Shown here piece after piece: positions 27,705 through 36,881 of a stretch of 64,000 nt of DNA. The notes under the pieces were generated by a model. It was not told the origin of the DNA. It searched no databases and saw only the letters and a list, made by a program, of their open reading frames with translations. How positions within the stretch are numbered: position 1 is the first letter of the stretch; each line of letters begins with the position of its first letter. Source of the DNA: Pseudomonas sp. UBA2684 (GTDB taxonomy: Bacteria > Pseudomonadota > Gammaproteobacteria > Pseudomonadales > Pseudomonadaceae); contig DELY01000001.1 of the NCBI GenBank assembly GCA_002354655.1, forward strand, positions 137,085-201,084. The letters run 5' to 3'. The position numbers and the translations under genes were made by a program.

Positions 27705-29042
27705 ATGTATGCAGTCAGCGACAGCGACGCCTACCCCAGCGAACGCGAGGCCGTAGAACGCCTGGCCCCGCAGCCACGGAGCATTCGCGAGACCGGCCTG
27801 GCGGACAATTTTCTCGGCGATCTGCTGTGCAAGCACCTGCACGATGCCGGGGTGCTGGCTATGCCGCAGTTGGTCGAGCGCCTGGCGTTGACCGGCGCGG
27901 TGCTGGAGGAGGTCCTGGCGTTTCTGCGCAAGGATGGCCGGGTCGAGGTACTCGGTCAGGCAGGCGGCCAGACCGCCGCCCAGGGCCTGCGTTACGGCCT
28001 GACCGAGCGCGGCCGCAGCGCCGCCCGCGATGCTCTGGCGCGCAGCGGCTACATTGGTGCGGCGCCTTATCCGGTGAGCAGTTACCGCTCGCTGCTCAAA
28101 GTGCAGACCATCCACCATGGCCGCATCACCGCGCGCGACATGCGGGCCTCCTTCGGTGGTGTGGTACTGACTGAAGGCATGCTTGATCAGTTGGGCGTGG
28201 CCTTGAATTCCGGGCGCGCCATCATGATTTACGGCCCGGCCGGTACCGGCAAGACCTATATCAGCAGCCGCCTGATCCGCCTGTTCGCCGAGGCCATCTG
28301 GGTGCCTTACGCCATCGCGGTCAACGAGGCGGTGATCGAAATTTACGACCCCCAGGTGCACCAGCGGCTGGATGACCCGGACGAGCAGCAGAACAGCCTG
28401 ATGCTTAGCGAGGGCATCGACCGCCGCCTGCTGTGCTGCAAGCGCCCGGTGTTGATCACCGGCGGCGAGCTGAGCATGGAGCAGCTGGATATTCGCTACG
28501 ACCCGTTCAGCCGGCAATACCAGGCGCCGCTGCAACTCAAGGCCAGCAACGGCCTGTTCATCATCGACGACATGGGCCGTCAGCGCATGGCGCCGGCCGA
28601 GTTGCTCAACCGCTGGATAGTGCCGATGGAGGAGAAGCGCGACTTCCTCAACCTCGGCGGTGGGCGCCACTGTGAGCTGCCATTCGACCTGGTGCTGGTG
28701 TTCTCCACCAACCTCAACCCGCTGGAACTGGCCGACGAGGCCTTCCTCCGGCGGATCGGCTACAAGCTGCATTTCAACTACCTCAAGGCCGAAGAGTACG
28801 AGCGTATCTGGCGCCAGGAATGCGAGCGTCTGGGCATCGCCTATGACCCAGTGCTGCTGCGCTATGTGCTGCAAGGGTTGTACGAGGCCGAGGGCATGCC
28901 GCTGGTGCCTTGCCATCCGCGTGACCTGCTGGGCATGGCGCTGGATCGCCAGCGCTACCTGGATGGCAGCGGGCCGCTGTCGCCGCGCGAGCTGGAGTGG
29001 GCTTGGCACAACTACTTCATCCAACTCGACTTCCTTGGGTGA
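27705..29042 (+). CDS. AAA+ ATPase of the Tad locus, with N-terminal winged-helix-like region
   Basis: 445 residues. The N-terminal ~130 residues look like a winged-helix or adaptor region ending in YGLTERGRSAARDALARSGYIG. The ATPase core follows: Walker A GPAGTGKT (177-184), Walker B LFIIDDMG (about 284-291), then FSTNLNP (about 332) as sensor 1. The region around 245-255 (CCKRPVLITGGEL) is unassigned. It sits between tadV and rcpC with its own GGGAGG site and continuous same-strand spacing, so it is part of the Tad operon. The canonical Tad motor is TadA; this second ATPase may act as a chaperone or assembly factor. I know similar proteins near some Tad loci but no established function. Confidence 0.85.
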   Translation: MYAVSDSDAYPSEREAVERLAPQPRSIRETGLADNFLGDLLCKHLHDAGVLAMPQLVERLALTGAVLEEVLAFLRKDGRVEVLGQAGGQTAAQGLRYGLTERGRSAARDALARSGYIGAAPYPVSSYRSLLKVQTIHHGRITARDMRASFGGVVLTEGMLDQLGVALNSGRAIMIYGPAGTGKTYISSRLIRLFAEAIWVPYAIAVNEAVIEIYDPQVHQRLDDPDEQQNSLMLSEGIDRRLLCCKRPVLITGGELSMEQLDIRYDPFSRQYQAPLQLKASNGLFIIDDMGRQRMAPAELLNRWIVPMEEKRDFLNLGGGRHCELPFDLVLVFSTNLNPLELADEAFLRRIGYKLHFNYLKAEEYERIWRQECERLGIAYDPVLLRYVLQGLYEAEGMPLVPCHPRDLLGMALDRQRYLDGSGPLSPRELEWAWHNYFIQLDFLG

Positions 29043-29082
29043 CGTTGCTGGATAAGACTTTCTTGGCTAAGGAGATACAGAC

Positions 29083-29904
29083 ATGAGTGCGCGTACCCTG
29101 ACCCTGGTTGCTCTGTCCCTGATCCTCGGGCTGGGCGCCGCCTGGATGGCCAACAACTGGCTGAGTGCCCGGCTCGATGCAGGCCCGGACGACAACCTGC
29201 AGAGCGTGGTGGTGGCCACTGTGGAAATCCCCTTCGGCCAGATGATCGAGGCCCAGCACGTCAGCCTGGTGCGCATGCCGAAAAACACGGTGCCGGACGA
29301 CGGTTTCGATACCACCGACAAGGTGATCGGCAAGATCGCCACCTTCAGCATGCTGCGCGGCGACATCCTGCGCGGCGCGCGGCTGGCCGAGCACCTCGGC
29401 GGCAGCACCCTGGCCTCGCTGATCGAGTCGAACAAGCGCGCCATCTCGGTGCGGGTCGACGACGTGGTCGGTGTCGGCGGCTTCTTGCTGCCGGGTAACC
29501 GGGTCGACGTGCTGGCGACTAAGCAGAGTGGCGGCAACAACAACGAAGCCGAATCGAAGACCATCCTTGAAGACCTGCGGGTGCTCGCCGTCGACCAGAC
29601 CGCCAGCACCGACAAGACCCAGCCGGTAGTGGTGCGCGCGGTGACCCTGGAGATGAGCAGCGCAGAGGCTGAGGTGCTGGTTAAGGCGCAAACCGAGGGC
29701 AAGCTGCAACTGGCTCTGCGCAACCCGCTGAACAACCAGAAAAAGCTCGAAACCGCCGCACCGCTGGCACTGGTCGAGGCGCCTGCGCCGACTCCGCTCG
29801 CAGCCCCGGCGCCAGCCAAACCGCTGGTGCGGCGCAGCGGCGGTGGTGTAGGGGTCACGATCATTCGCGGTACCGCAGTCGAGGCAACGAAGGTACAGCT
29901 GTAG
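29083..29904 (+). CDS. rcpC: Tad pilus assembly protein RcpC/CpaB
   Basis: 273 residues. An N-terminal signal-anchor (about 5-24) leads to a SAF-type domain (about 45-110; VVVATVEIPFGQMIEAQHVSLVRMP) and the RcpC domain (about 120-230; ISVRVDDVVGVGGFLLPGNRVDVLAT). The tail is rich in Ala and Pro with a basic end. RcpC is periplasmic and is thought to link the secretin to the inner-membrane complex or to affect pilin modification. AAGGAG lies 8 nt upstream of the ATG. It precedes rcpA by 138 nt. Confidence 0.93.
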   Translation: MSARTLTLVALSLILGLGAAWMANNWLSARLDAGPDDNLQSVVVATVEIPFGQMIEAQHVSLVRMPKNTVPDDGFDTTDKVIGKIATFSMLRGDILRGARLAEHLGGSTLASLIESNKRAISVRVDDVVGVGGFLLPGNRVDVLATKQSGGNNNEAESKTILEDLRVLAVDQTASTDKTQPVVVRAVTLEMSSAEAEVLVKAQTEGKLQLALRNPLNNQKKLETAAPLALVEAPAPTPLAAPAPAKPLVRRSGGGVGVTIIRGTAVEATKVQL

Positions 29905-30042
29905 GGGCGGGAGAGGAGGGCGCGAGTCAAGCGGGGTTCGCGCACTCCCCATTCGCCTCACAGGACGAACGGGTACGCAGTGGCAGCGGTTTCCGCTGCT
30001 CCGGTAAGCAGGTAAGGCGACATAACAAGCAAGGAGTAGGGC

Positions 30043-31512
30043 ATGGAGATCATCCTGAGACTCAGGTCATACGCGCTGTACGCACTGGGCGCCTGGCTGC
30101 TGTCGAGCATCGTGGTGCAGGCGGCTGAAGCGCCGCCGGCGGTAAGTACCATGCCGGCAGCCAATACCAGCAATATCGAGGTGCCGATCTATAAATCGCG
30201 GGTGCTCAGCACGCGCGCCCCGGTGAAGAAGGTCTCGGTGGGCAACCCGGAGATCGCCGATATCCTGATCACCAGCCCGACCCAGCTGTATCTGCTCGGC
30301 CGCTCCCTGGGCAGCACCAACGTACTGCTGTGGGATAGCCGCAACCGGCTGATCGACAGCCTCGACCTGGAGGTGGTGCACGACCTCGGCGGGTTGAAGG
30401 GCAAATTGCACCAGTTGATGCCTAACGAACGCATCGAGGTGTTCAGCGCCCAGGGCGCGCTGGTGCTACGCGGCCAGGTGAGCAGCGCGGCGGCCATGGA
30501 TACCGCGATCAAACTGGCCAAGACCTATACCGCACAGACTGCCAGCGTGGTCCAGGGCGAGGGTGAGGCGGCGGTTGCGGCGCCGACCCAGTCGCTGGAG
30601 GTGATCAATCTGCTCACCGTCGGCGGCAGCCAGCAGGTGATGCTGGAGGTCAAGGTGGCGGAGATGAAGCGTGATCTGGTCAAGCGTCTTGGCGTGCGTT
30701 TCCTGGCGATCGGTTCCGGTGGCAATTGGGAGTTTGGCGGCTTCAATAACAGCGGCTCAGTGGTCGACAACCTGCTTAGCCCAAGCACGGGGTTTCTGGC
30801 TCAGTTCGCCTCCGAGAGCTTTTTCTTCAACGCCATATTGGAAGCATCCAAGGACAATGGCTCGGCCAAGATACTGGCGGAGCCGACCCTGACCACCCTG
30901 ACCGGACAGCAGGCCGAGTTCATTTCCGGCGGCGAGTTCCCCATCCCGGTTTCCGATGATGACGGCATCACCATCGAGTTTAAGGAATTCGGGGTCGGGG
31001 TGAAGTTCCTGCCGACCGTATTGGACTCGGGGCGGATCAACCTCAACCTGAACGTATCGGTCAGCGAGCTGGTGGCTGCCAACAGCTTGGTAGTAGAAGC
31101 TGAGTCGACTAGCGGTTCCTCCTCATTACTGGTGCCGGCGCTGACCAAGCGCAGTGCCTTGTCCACCGTCGAGTTGGGCAATGGCCAGACCATCGCCATC
31201 GCCGGGTTGATTAGCGAAAGCACCCGTGATTCGGTCAGCCGCTTCCCCGGATTGGGTGACATCGCGGTGATCGGTAACTTGTTCCGCAGCCAGGAGTTCA
31301 TCAGTGGTGAGACCGAGCTGGTGATCCTGGTGACGCCGCACCTGGCCAAGCCAGTAGATGCCCGGAGCGTGCGTCTGCCGACCGAGAAAGTCGTCGCACC
31401 TGGCGATGTGGATTTCTACCTGCTGGGCAGAACCAAGGGGCGTGAAGCCGGGCGTCCGGTACCGGTCAGCCTTGGCGTCAGCGAAGGCAGTTTCGGCCAC
31501 GATCTGAATTAG
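30043..31512 (+). CDS. rcpA: Tad outer-membrane secretin RcpA/CpaC
   Basis: 489 residues. It forms the outer-membrane channel for the Flp pilus. A signal peptide (cleavage probably after VVQA, about 28) is followed by an N-terminal BON/N0-like part with SVGNPEIADILITSPTQLYLLGRSLGSTNV. The type II/III secretin domain lies from about 210 (VMLEVKVAEMKRDLVKRLGVRF) to about 450, ending ELVILVTPHLAKPVD. GGAGTAGG precedes the ATG. The small lipoprotein encoded next could help its targeting. Confidence 0.94.
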   Translation: MEIILRLRSYALYALGAWLLSSIVVQAAEAPPAVSTMPAANTSNIEVPIYKSRVLSTRAPVKKVSVGNPEIADILITSPTQLYLLGRSLGSTNVLLWDSRNRLIDSLDLEVVHDLGGLKGKLHQLMPNERIEVFSAQGALVLRGQVSSAAAMDTAIKLAKTYTAQTASVVQGEGEAAVAAPTQSLEVINLLTVGGSQQVMLEVKVAEMKRDLVKRLGVRFLAIGSGGNWEFGGFNNSGSVVDNLLSPSTGFLAQFASESFFFNAILEASKDNGSAKILAEPTLTTLTGQQAEFISGGEFPIPVSDDDGITIEFKEFGVGVKFLPTVLDSGRINLNLNVSVSELVAANSLVVEAESTSGSSSLLVPALTKRSALSTVELGNGQTIAIAGLISESTRDSVSRFPGLGDIAVIGNLFRSQEFISGETELVILVTPHLAKPVDARSVRLPTEKVVAPGDVDFYLLGRTKGREAGRPVPVSLGVSEGSFGHDLN

Positions 31513-31582
31513 CTGCTGGTGGAGCCTGCTGGGCAGACCGCCAGGCGCCGGGCACGATCTCAATCAATTGGAGGCAGCGACC

Positions 31583-31855
31583 ATGAAAATCATGATTCTC
31601 CTGTGCATGCCGGTATTTGCGTTGGCCGGCTGCATGACCTACGACGAGGCGCGGGTCGGCACCCAGGGTTCCAGCATTTACGACATCCACTATCAGCAGA
31701 TTGCCGACAAGACGTTGGCCGCCAACCCGGGCACCGAGGTCTCGCCCAGCGGCACCGATGGTCCTCTGACAGAGAAGGCCATGGATGGCTACCGTGGCGT
31801 GACCGGCGATGCGACCCAGGTCGGCCAGCCGATCCAGATCAACATCGGCAACTGA
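31583..31855 (+). CDS. Small lipoprotein in the Tad locus
   Basis: 90 residues. A lipobox FALAGC gives lipidation at Cys17; the mature part of about 73 residues is hydrophilic (ARVGTQGSSIYDIHYQQIADKTLAANPG). I chose ATG 31583, with GGAGG 8 nt upstream, not the frame start five codons earlier. The position just after the secretin suggests a pilotin-like or accessory role, comparable to RcpB/TadD-type lipoproteins, but I do not recognise a named family. The gene is 7 nt before tadG. Confidence 0.85.
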   Translation: MKIMILLCMPVFALAGCMTYDEARVGTQGSSIYDIHYQQIADKTLAANPGTEVSPSGTDGPLTEKAMDGYRGVTGDATQVGQPIQINIGN

Positions 31856-31862
31856 GGGCTGG

Positions 31863-33215
31863 ATGATGAAACCCCGTATGCACCGGCCGTTCACCGCGCT
31901 GCCACAACGCCAGCGGGGAGCGGTGATCGTACTGATCATGATTGCCCTGCTGTCTATTCTGGCCATGGCCGCATTGGCCCTCGATGGTGGGCATATGCTG
32001 GTGAACAAGACGCGTCTGCAGAATGCCGTGGATGCAGCGGCGCTGAGTGGCGCCAAGCGGCTCTTGCAGGTGTCCGGCGCGGTCGGCGCGGCGACCGTGG
32101 TGGAAAGAGCCGCGCGCGATACTTTGCTGCTCAACGCCAGTGCGCTGAACGGCAACGGCGAACTGGCGAGCGCCATCACCCAGGCGGGCGGCGTTAACAG
32201 TTTCGCCGTGGTAGAGCTGGCCAACAGCGTCTATGGCCCGTTCACCTTCCCAGGGCCTGCGGATGCCAGCTATGTGCGGGTGTCGGTGCCGAACTATCCG
32301 CTGAGCCCGTTCTTCTGGGGCATTCTGCAGGTGATCGCCGGGCCCGATCCGGCCAAGGCAGTGGCAGCCATTGCCACCGCCGGGCCGAGTCCGACCAGTC
32401 CTTGTGATGTCGTGCCGCTGATGGTGTGTGGCAATCCTGCTCAATATGACCCGGCCAATGGGATGTTTTGGGGTTATCGCTTCGGCGATCTGCAACTGCT
32501 GAAAACCGCGGCAAACGACGATTCGCCGATCGGCCCCGGCAATTTCCAGTTGCTCAGCCTGGATGGCAATGGTGGGAATGTTGTGCGTGATTCGCTGGCC
32601 GGCGGTATAGAGCGGTGCAACAACGTCGGCGAACAGGTCCAGACCAAACCGGGCAATACCGTCGGGCCATCGGTTCAGGGGCTGAATACGCGGTTTGGCA
32701 ACTATCAGGGCGGGAACCTGAGTCGTCAGGACTATCCACCGGATCTGGTGATTACCGCCACGGATTTGAAGTACGACGACAAGGAGTCGCCGCCACGGAT
32801 CGAGCATCAGAATCAGCCGGTCACTTCCAGCAACGGCAACCTGTCCTCCGCCAGTGGTGCGCTGTTCGATTACAACGACTGGCTGCAGGCTTCGGCGGCC
32901 TGCGCCGCCGGCACCGGCAGCGGCTGCCAGAGCGGTGGCGTATTCGAGCGGCGCATGCTGAAGATCGTGGTTGGCCAATGCAACGGCACGGATGGCGGCA
33001 AGACGCCGATCCCGGTGCTCGGCTTCGGCTGCTTCTTTGTGCTGCAACCAGCGGAGCACAAGGGCAACGAGGCGCAGATATTTGGGCAGTTCGTCCGCGA
33101 GTGCGAAGGCGACAACGTGGCCGGGCCTACCCCGATAGACGACGCGGGGCCGCAGATCATCCAGCTGTACAAGACCTATATCGACAACAACCGGACGCCG
33201 AGCAACGACTCTTAG
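31863..33215 (+). CDS. tadG: TadG-like pilus assembly protein
   Basis: 450 residues. The N-terminal segment QRGAVIVLIMIALLSILAMAALALDGGHMLVNKTRLQNAVDAAALSGAKR is the Flp pilus-assembly TadE/G-like region: a membrane anchor followed by the DAAALSGA signature. The rest (about 70-450) is a poorly conserved exported domain with several Cys. Two adjacent ATG codons (31863, 31866) both fit GAGG; I took the first. I see no von Willebrand A motif in the C-terminal part, unlike longer TadG proteins. The name rests on the N-terminal region and position. Confidence 0.82.
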   Translation: MMKPRMHRPFTALPQRQRGAVIVLIMIALLSILAMAALALDGGHMLVNKTRLQNAVDAAALSGAKRLLQVSGAVGAATVVERAARDTLLLNASALNGNGELASAITQAGGVNSFAVVELANSVYGPFTFPGPADASYVRVSVPNYPLSPFFWGILQVIAGPDPAKAVAAIATAGPSPTSPCDVVPLMVCGNPAQYDPANGMFWGYRFGDLQLLKTAANDDSPIGPGNFQLLSLDGNGGNVVRDSLAGGIERCNNVGEQVQTKPGNTVGPSVQGLNTRFGNYQGGNLSRQDYPPDLVITATDLKYDDKESPPRIEHQNQPVTSSNGNLSSASGALFDYNDWLQASAACAAGTGSGCQSGGVFERRMLKIVVGQCNGTDGGKTPIPVLGFGCFFVLQPAEHKGNEAQIFGQFVRECEGDNVAGPTPIDDAGPQIIQLYKTYIDNNRTPSNDS

Positions 33216-33223
33216 GAGGGGCC

Positions 33224-33712
33224 ATGGACCGACAAGCATTCACGCGGCGCCAGGCCCAGGGCGGGATAGCCATGGTCGAGTTCGTCATCACGCTGCCGCT
33301 GCTGCTGTTGCTGCTTTTCGCTATTGGCGAGTTCGGTCGCCTGCTGTTCCAGTACAACAGCCTGCTACAGGCCAGTCGTGATGCCGGGCGCTACGCGGCC
33401 GGCGAAGCCTGGAACGCTAGGTTGGGGCGGGTCGAGCTGAGTACTGACCTGCAAACCCAGATCCAAAACCTGGCAGCCAGCGGGGTGGCCTCCGCGCAAG
33501 TTGTGTCCTGTAGCCCCGACCCCAGCGCGAAGCTAGTGCCTAAGCTGTGCCCAGGTAATGTCACCGTCACCCCGGTGGGCACCGACCACGTCCAGGTCAC
33601 CATCCGTTACACCTTCTTACCGCTGATCGGTAGCGGCATTCCGGCTTTTATCGGTGACGCCACTGGGCTTAATTTTCCGCTGGTCGCCACCACTGTCATG
33701 AGGGCCTTGTGA
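33224..33712 (+). CDS. tadE: TadE-like pseudopilin
   Basis: 162 residues. A short basic leader with GG, then IAMVEFVITLPLLLLLLFAIGEFGRLL, is the TadE pattern: prepilin-type cleavage after the Gly, Glu at +5, and one helix. The mature part to 162 is presumably periplasmic. The ATG at 33224 follows GGAGG by 4 nt. The gene ends TGATG with the next start overlapping. TadE and TadF are minor pseudopilins processed by the TadV peptidase. Confidence 0.85.
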   Translation: MDRQAFTRRQAQGGIAMVEFVITLPLLLLLLFAIGEFGRLLFQYNSLLQASRDAGRYAAGEAWNARLGRVELSTDLQTQIQNLAASGVASAQVVSCSPDPSAKLVPKLCPGNVTVTPVGTDHVQVTIRYTFLPLIGSGIPAFIGDATGLNFPLVATTVMRAL

Positions 33713-34212
33713 TGAACGCCAGGCAGATGCGCGGGGTGTATGTAGTGGAGTTCGCCATCATCGGCCTGCTGCTGTTCACCCTGCTGTTCGGTGTGCTGGA
33801 GATGGGCCGTCTGTTCTTCACCGTCAACGCCCTGAACGAAACCGTGCGCCGGGGTGCCCGGCTGGCGGCGGTGTGCGATATCAGCGAGCCGCGCATTCTG
33901 CGCCGGGCTATCTACAATGCGGCCAATGACAGTGGCGCCAGCAGCCTGATCGGCGGTCTGGATACCGCCGACCTGAGCCTGACTTATCTCGACGGCACAG
34001 GTGGTCCTGTCCTCCTTCCCAGCGATCCCGTTGCGGTCAACGGGTTTCGTGCTATCCGCTATGTTCGCCTTCAGGTGCGGGGCTTTACCTTCAGCCTGCT
34101 GATTCCCGGGTTCGGGGGCATCACGCTGCCTGACTTCCAGTCGATTTTGCCTCGCGAAAGCCTTGGCCGTCATGCCGAGGAAGGTGTAGTTCCGGAGATC
34201 ACGCCATGCTGA
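33712..34212 (+). CDS. tadF: TadE/TadF-like pseudopilin
   Basis: 166 residues. The start MNARQMRG then VYVVEFAIIGLLLFTLLFGVLEMGRLFF fits the TadE/TadF class, with Glu at +5 after the Gly. The mature domain has two Cys. Start and previous stop overlap as TGATG. I assign TadF by order; it could equally be called a second TadE. Confidence 0.8.
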   Translation: MNARQMRGVYVVEFAIIGLLLFTLLFGVLEMGRLFFTVNALNETVRRGARLAAVCDISEPRILRRAIYNAANDSGASSLIGGLDTADLSLTYLDGTGGPVLLPSDPVAVNGFRAIRYVRLQVRGFTFSLLIPGFGGITLPDFQSILPRESLGRHAEEGVVPEITPC

Positions 34213-35426
34213 AGCTCAGAGAAGCCCCCGCGCTATCCAGTTCGCTCGGTAAACAGGGATTGCATCTATTGATCAGCAGCCGCGATGCCGCGGCGCTGAA
34301 TCACCTGAAAACAGTCAGTCAGCGTCTGCCCAGCGTGCAAGTGACCACTCGATTGGTGAGCAACGGCCATACCGACCCACTGTACGGCTTAGAGCGGATG
34401 CCCGACTTGCTGTTGTTGCGGGTCAGCCATCTGTGGCGCGAGGAGCTGGTGGCCCTGCTGCAACGTCCGGCCCATGAGCGGCCGCCGCTGTTGATCTGTG
34501 GCCCGCTGGACGAGCGCGAAGGCATACGTTTGGCGATGCAGGCCGGCGCCCGGGATTTTCTGCCCGAGCCGGTGGCCGCAGATGAGCTGCTGGCCGCTTT
34601 GGGCCGGATGATCCATGAGACCCAGGCGGGGCAGGCAACGGGCGGCAAGTTGATCGCGGTGATGAATGCCAAGGGCGGCTCGGGCGCCACCCTGCTGGCC
34701 TGCAACTTGGCCCATCAGTTGAGTGCACGTGGCGGCAGCACTCTGTTGCTGGATCTGGATCTGCAGTTCGGCAGCGTTGCCCATTGCCTGGATGTGGTGC
34801 CGGCGCACAGTCATGTGGAGGTGCTGCAACAGATCGAGGAAATGGACAGTGTCGCCTTGCGTGGCTTCTGCAGCCATTTCAGCCCGACCCTGCATGTGCT
34901 GGGTGGGCGTTCCGGCGAGCTGTGCTTGCCGCAGGATGTACACCTGGAGCAGTTGGAGACGCTGTTGCGCCTGGCGCGCAGTACCTACGACTGGGTGGTG
35001 GTGGATCTGCCGCGGCAGATCGACCACCTCACCGGCATTACTCTGGAGCAGGCAGATCGGGTCTATGTCCTGGTGCAGCAGAGCCTCAGCCACCTGAAGG
35101 ATGCCACCCGCCTAGTGCGCATCATGCGCGAGGAGCTGGGGGTGCAGGGCGACCGTTTGCAGGTGGTGGTCAACCGCTACGACAAGGCCTCGCCGGTCAG
35201 CCTGCAGGATATTGCCGAGGCACTGCGCTGCACGGACCTGCAGAAATTACCCAACGACTATGCGGTGGTCAGCGAAAGCCAGAACACCGGGGTTCCGCTG
35301 CAACTGCATGCGCCGCGGGCCCCGGTGACCCTTGGCATGCGCGAGTTGAGTCAGGCGTTGCTCGGCACCGAGACGGCCGAGCAGGGTTTGCTGAAACGTA
35401 CCTTTGGCCGACTATTCAGGGGATAG
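34206..35426 (+). CDS. tadZ: TadZ/CpaE localisation ATPase-like protein
   Basis: 406 residues. An N-terminal atypical receiver-like domain (about 18-135) lacks the usual receiver acidic pocket. A ParA/MinD-like domain follows (about 147-390) with AVMNAKGGSGATLLACNLA. The P-loop is deviant: K156-G-G-S-G-A161-T162, with Ala where canonical ParA has the catalytic Lys. WVVVDLPRQ gives the Walker B Asp. In other bacteria TadZ places the Tad machine at the pole. The gene overlaps the previous one by 7 nt and is 3 nt from tadA. Confidence 0.92.
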   Translation: MLKLREAPALSSSLGKQGLHLLISSRDAAALNHLKTVSQRLPSVQVTTRLVSNGHTDPLYGLERMPDLLLLRVSHLWREELVALLQRPAHERPPLLICGPLDEREGIRLAMQAGARDFLPEPVAADELLAALGRMIHETQAGQATGGKLIAVMNAKGGSGATLLACNLAHQLSARGGSTLLLDLDLQFGSVAHCLDVVPAHSHVEVLQQIEEMDSVALRGFCSHFSPTLHVLGGRSGELCLPQDVHLEQLETLLRLARSTYDWVVVDLPRQIDHLTGITLEQADRVYVLVQQSLSHLKDATRLVRIMREELGVQGDRLQVVVNRYDKASPVSLQDIAEALRCTDLQKLPNDYAVVSESQNTGVPLQLHAPRAPVTLGMRELSQALLGTETAEQGLLKRTFGRLFRG

Positions 35427-35429
35427 ACC

Positions 35430-36881
35430 ATGCTCAGTGAATTTCGCAATCGCCTGCGTCAGCAACCGGGCAAGACTGCGGCGGTAGCCTCGCAGGAACA
35501 GGCCAAGGGCGAGGAGGCTGCCAGTGCACCCATGGCCTGGGAAAGCAGTGCGCCGGATGCCGTTTATGAAACCAAGTCGCGACTCAACCCGATGGAGGCT
35601 GAGTGGCGGGAGAAGATCTATCAGCAGTTGCTCAAGGTCATGGATCTGTCGCTGCTCGATTCCCTCGAACCGGCCGAGGCCGGTCGGCAGATCCGCGAAC
35701 TCAGCCAGCGCCTGCTGGACGAGCATTCGGCGCCGGTGAGCGCCAGCAGCCGGCAGTTGATCATCAAGCAGATCACCGACGAGGTGCTGGGGCTGGGGCC
35801 GTTGGAACCGCTGCTGGCCGATCACAGCGTGTCGGACATCCTGGTCAACGGCCATGCCTCGGTGTATGTCGAGCGCTACGGCAAGTTGCAGCACACCGAT
35901 GTGCGCTTTCGCGACGACCAGCATCTGCTGAACATCATCGACCGTATCGTTTCCAACCTGGGCCGGCGCATCGACGAATCCTCACCGCTGGTGGATGCGC
36001 GCTTGAAGGACGGCTCGCGGGTCAACGCGATCATCCCACCGCTGGCCATCGACGGACCGAGCATGTCGATCCGCCGTTTCGCGGTGGATCTGTTGAACGC
36101 CGAGAGTCTGGTGCAGATGGGTACCCTGACCCCGGCCATCGCTCTGGTGCTCAAGGCCATCGTGCGCGGACGGCTGAACGTGCTGGTATCTGGCGGCACC
36201 GGCACCGGCAAAACCACCATGCTTAACGTGCTGTCCAGCTTCATTCCGCACAATGAGCGGATCGTCACCATCGAAGACTCGGCCGAGCTGCAACTGCAGC
36301 AGCCGCACGTGGTGCGCCTGGAAACCCGGCCACCGAATATCGAGGGTCGCGGCGAGGTCAACCAGCGCGAATTGGTGCGCAACAGCCTGCGCATGCGCCC
36401 GGATCGCATCGTTATCGGCGAGGTGCGCGGCGCCGAGGCGCTGGACATGCTGACGGCGATGAATACCGGTCATGACGGTTCGCTGACCACCATTCACGCC
36501 AATACCGCACGCGATGCCTTGGGGCGCATCGAGAACATGGTGTCGATGACCGGCGCGACCTTCCCGATCAAGGCCCTGCGCCAGCAGATTGCCTCGGCCA
36601 TCGACGTGGTGATCCAGTTGGAGCGCCAGGAGGATGGCAAGCGGCGCCTGGTCAGCGTGCAGGAGATCAATGGCATGGAAGGCGAGATCATCACCATGAC
36701 CGAGATCTTTGCCTTCGTCCGCCGCGGCATGGGCGAACACGGCGAGGTGCTCGGCGACTATCGCCCGACCGGCATGGTGCCGGCCTTCCGCGATGTGTTG
36801 GGCAAACGCGGCATCGAGTTACCGCTTAATCTGTTCCGTCCGGAATGGCTGGGGGGCAGTCATGAACCAGATTCCCAGTGA
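35430..36881 (+). CDS. tadA: Tad secretion ATPase TadA/CpaF
   Basis: 483 residues. This is the hexameric motor for Flp extension, a type II/IV secretion ATPase. An N-terminal helical domain (about 45-130) leads to the core: Walker [11 protein letters not shown] (about 253-262), Asp box [23 protein letters not shown], Walker [13 protein letters not shown] (about 330) and His box [13 protein letters not shown]. All catalytic elements are intact. It follows tadZ by 3 nt and overlaps tadB by 20 nt. Confidence 0.96.
   Translation: MLSEFRNRLRQQPGKTAAVASQEQAKGEEAASAPMAWESSAPDAVYETKSRLNPMEAEWREKIYQQLLKVMDLSLLDSLEPAEAGRQIRELSQRLLDEHSAPVSASSRQLIIKQITDEVLGLGPLEPLLADHSVSDILVNGHASVYVERYGKLQHTDVRFRDDQHLLNIIDRIVSNLGRRIDESSPLVDARLKDGSRVNAIIPPLAIDGPSMSIRRFAVDLLNAESLVQMGTLTPAIALVLKAIVRGRLNVLVSGGTGTGKTTMLNVLSSFIPHNERIVTIEDSAELQLQQPHVVRLETRPPNIEGRGEVNQRELVRNSLRMRPDRIVIGEVRGAEALDMLTAMNTGHDGSLTTIHANTARDALGRIENMVSMTGATFPIKALRQQIASAIDVVIQLERQEDGKRRLVSVQEINGMEGEIITMTEIFAFVRRGMGEHGEVLGDYRPTGMVPAFRDVLGKRGIELPLNLFRPEWLGGSHEPDSQ

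Noticed and set aside
27138-29024. 628-codon minus-strand open frame opposite tadV and the AAA+ gene
   Set aside because: Composition is His/Gln/Ala-rich as expected from the complement of coding DNA; both plus-strand genes are well supported.
36709-36861. N-terminal extension of TadB inside tadA
   Set aside because: The extra residues are a shadow of tadA; ATG 36862 has a ribosome site and begins the hydrophobic TadB start.
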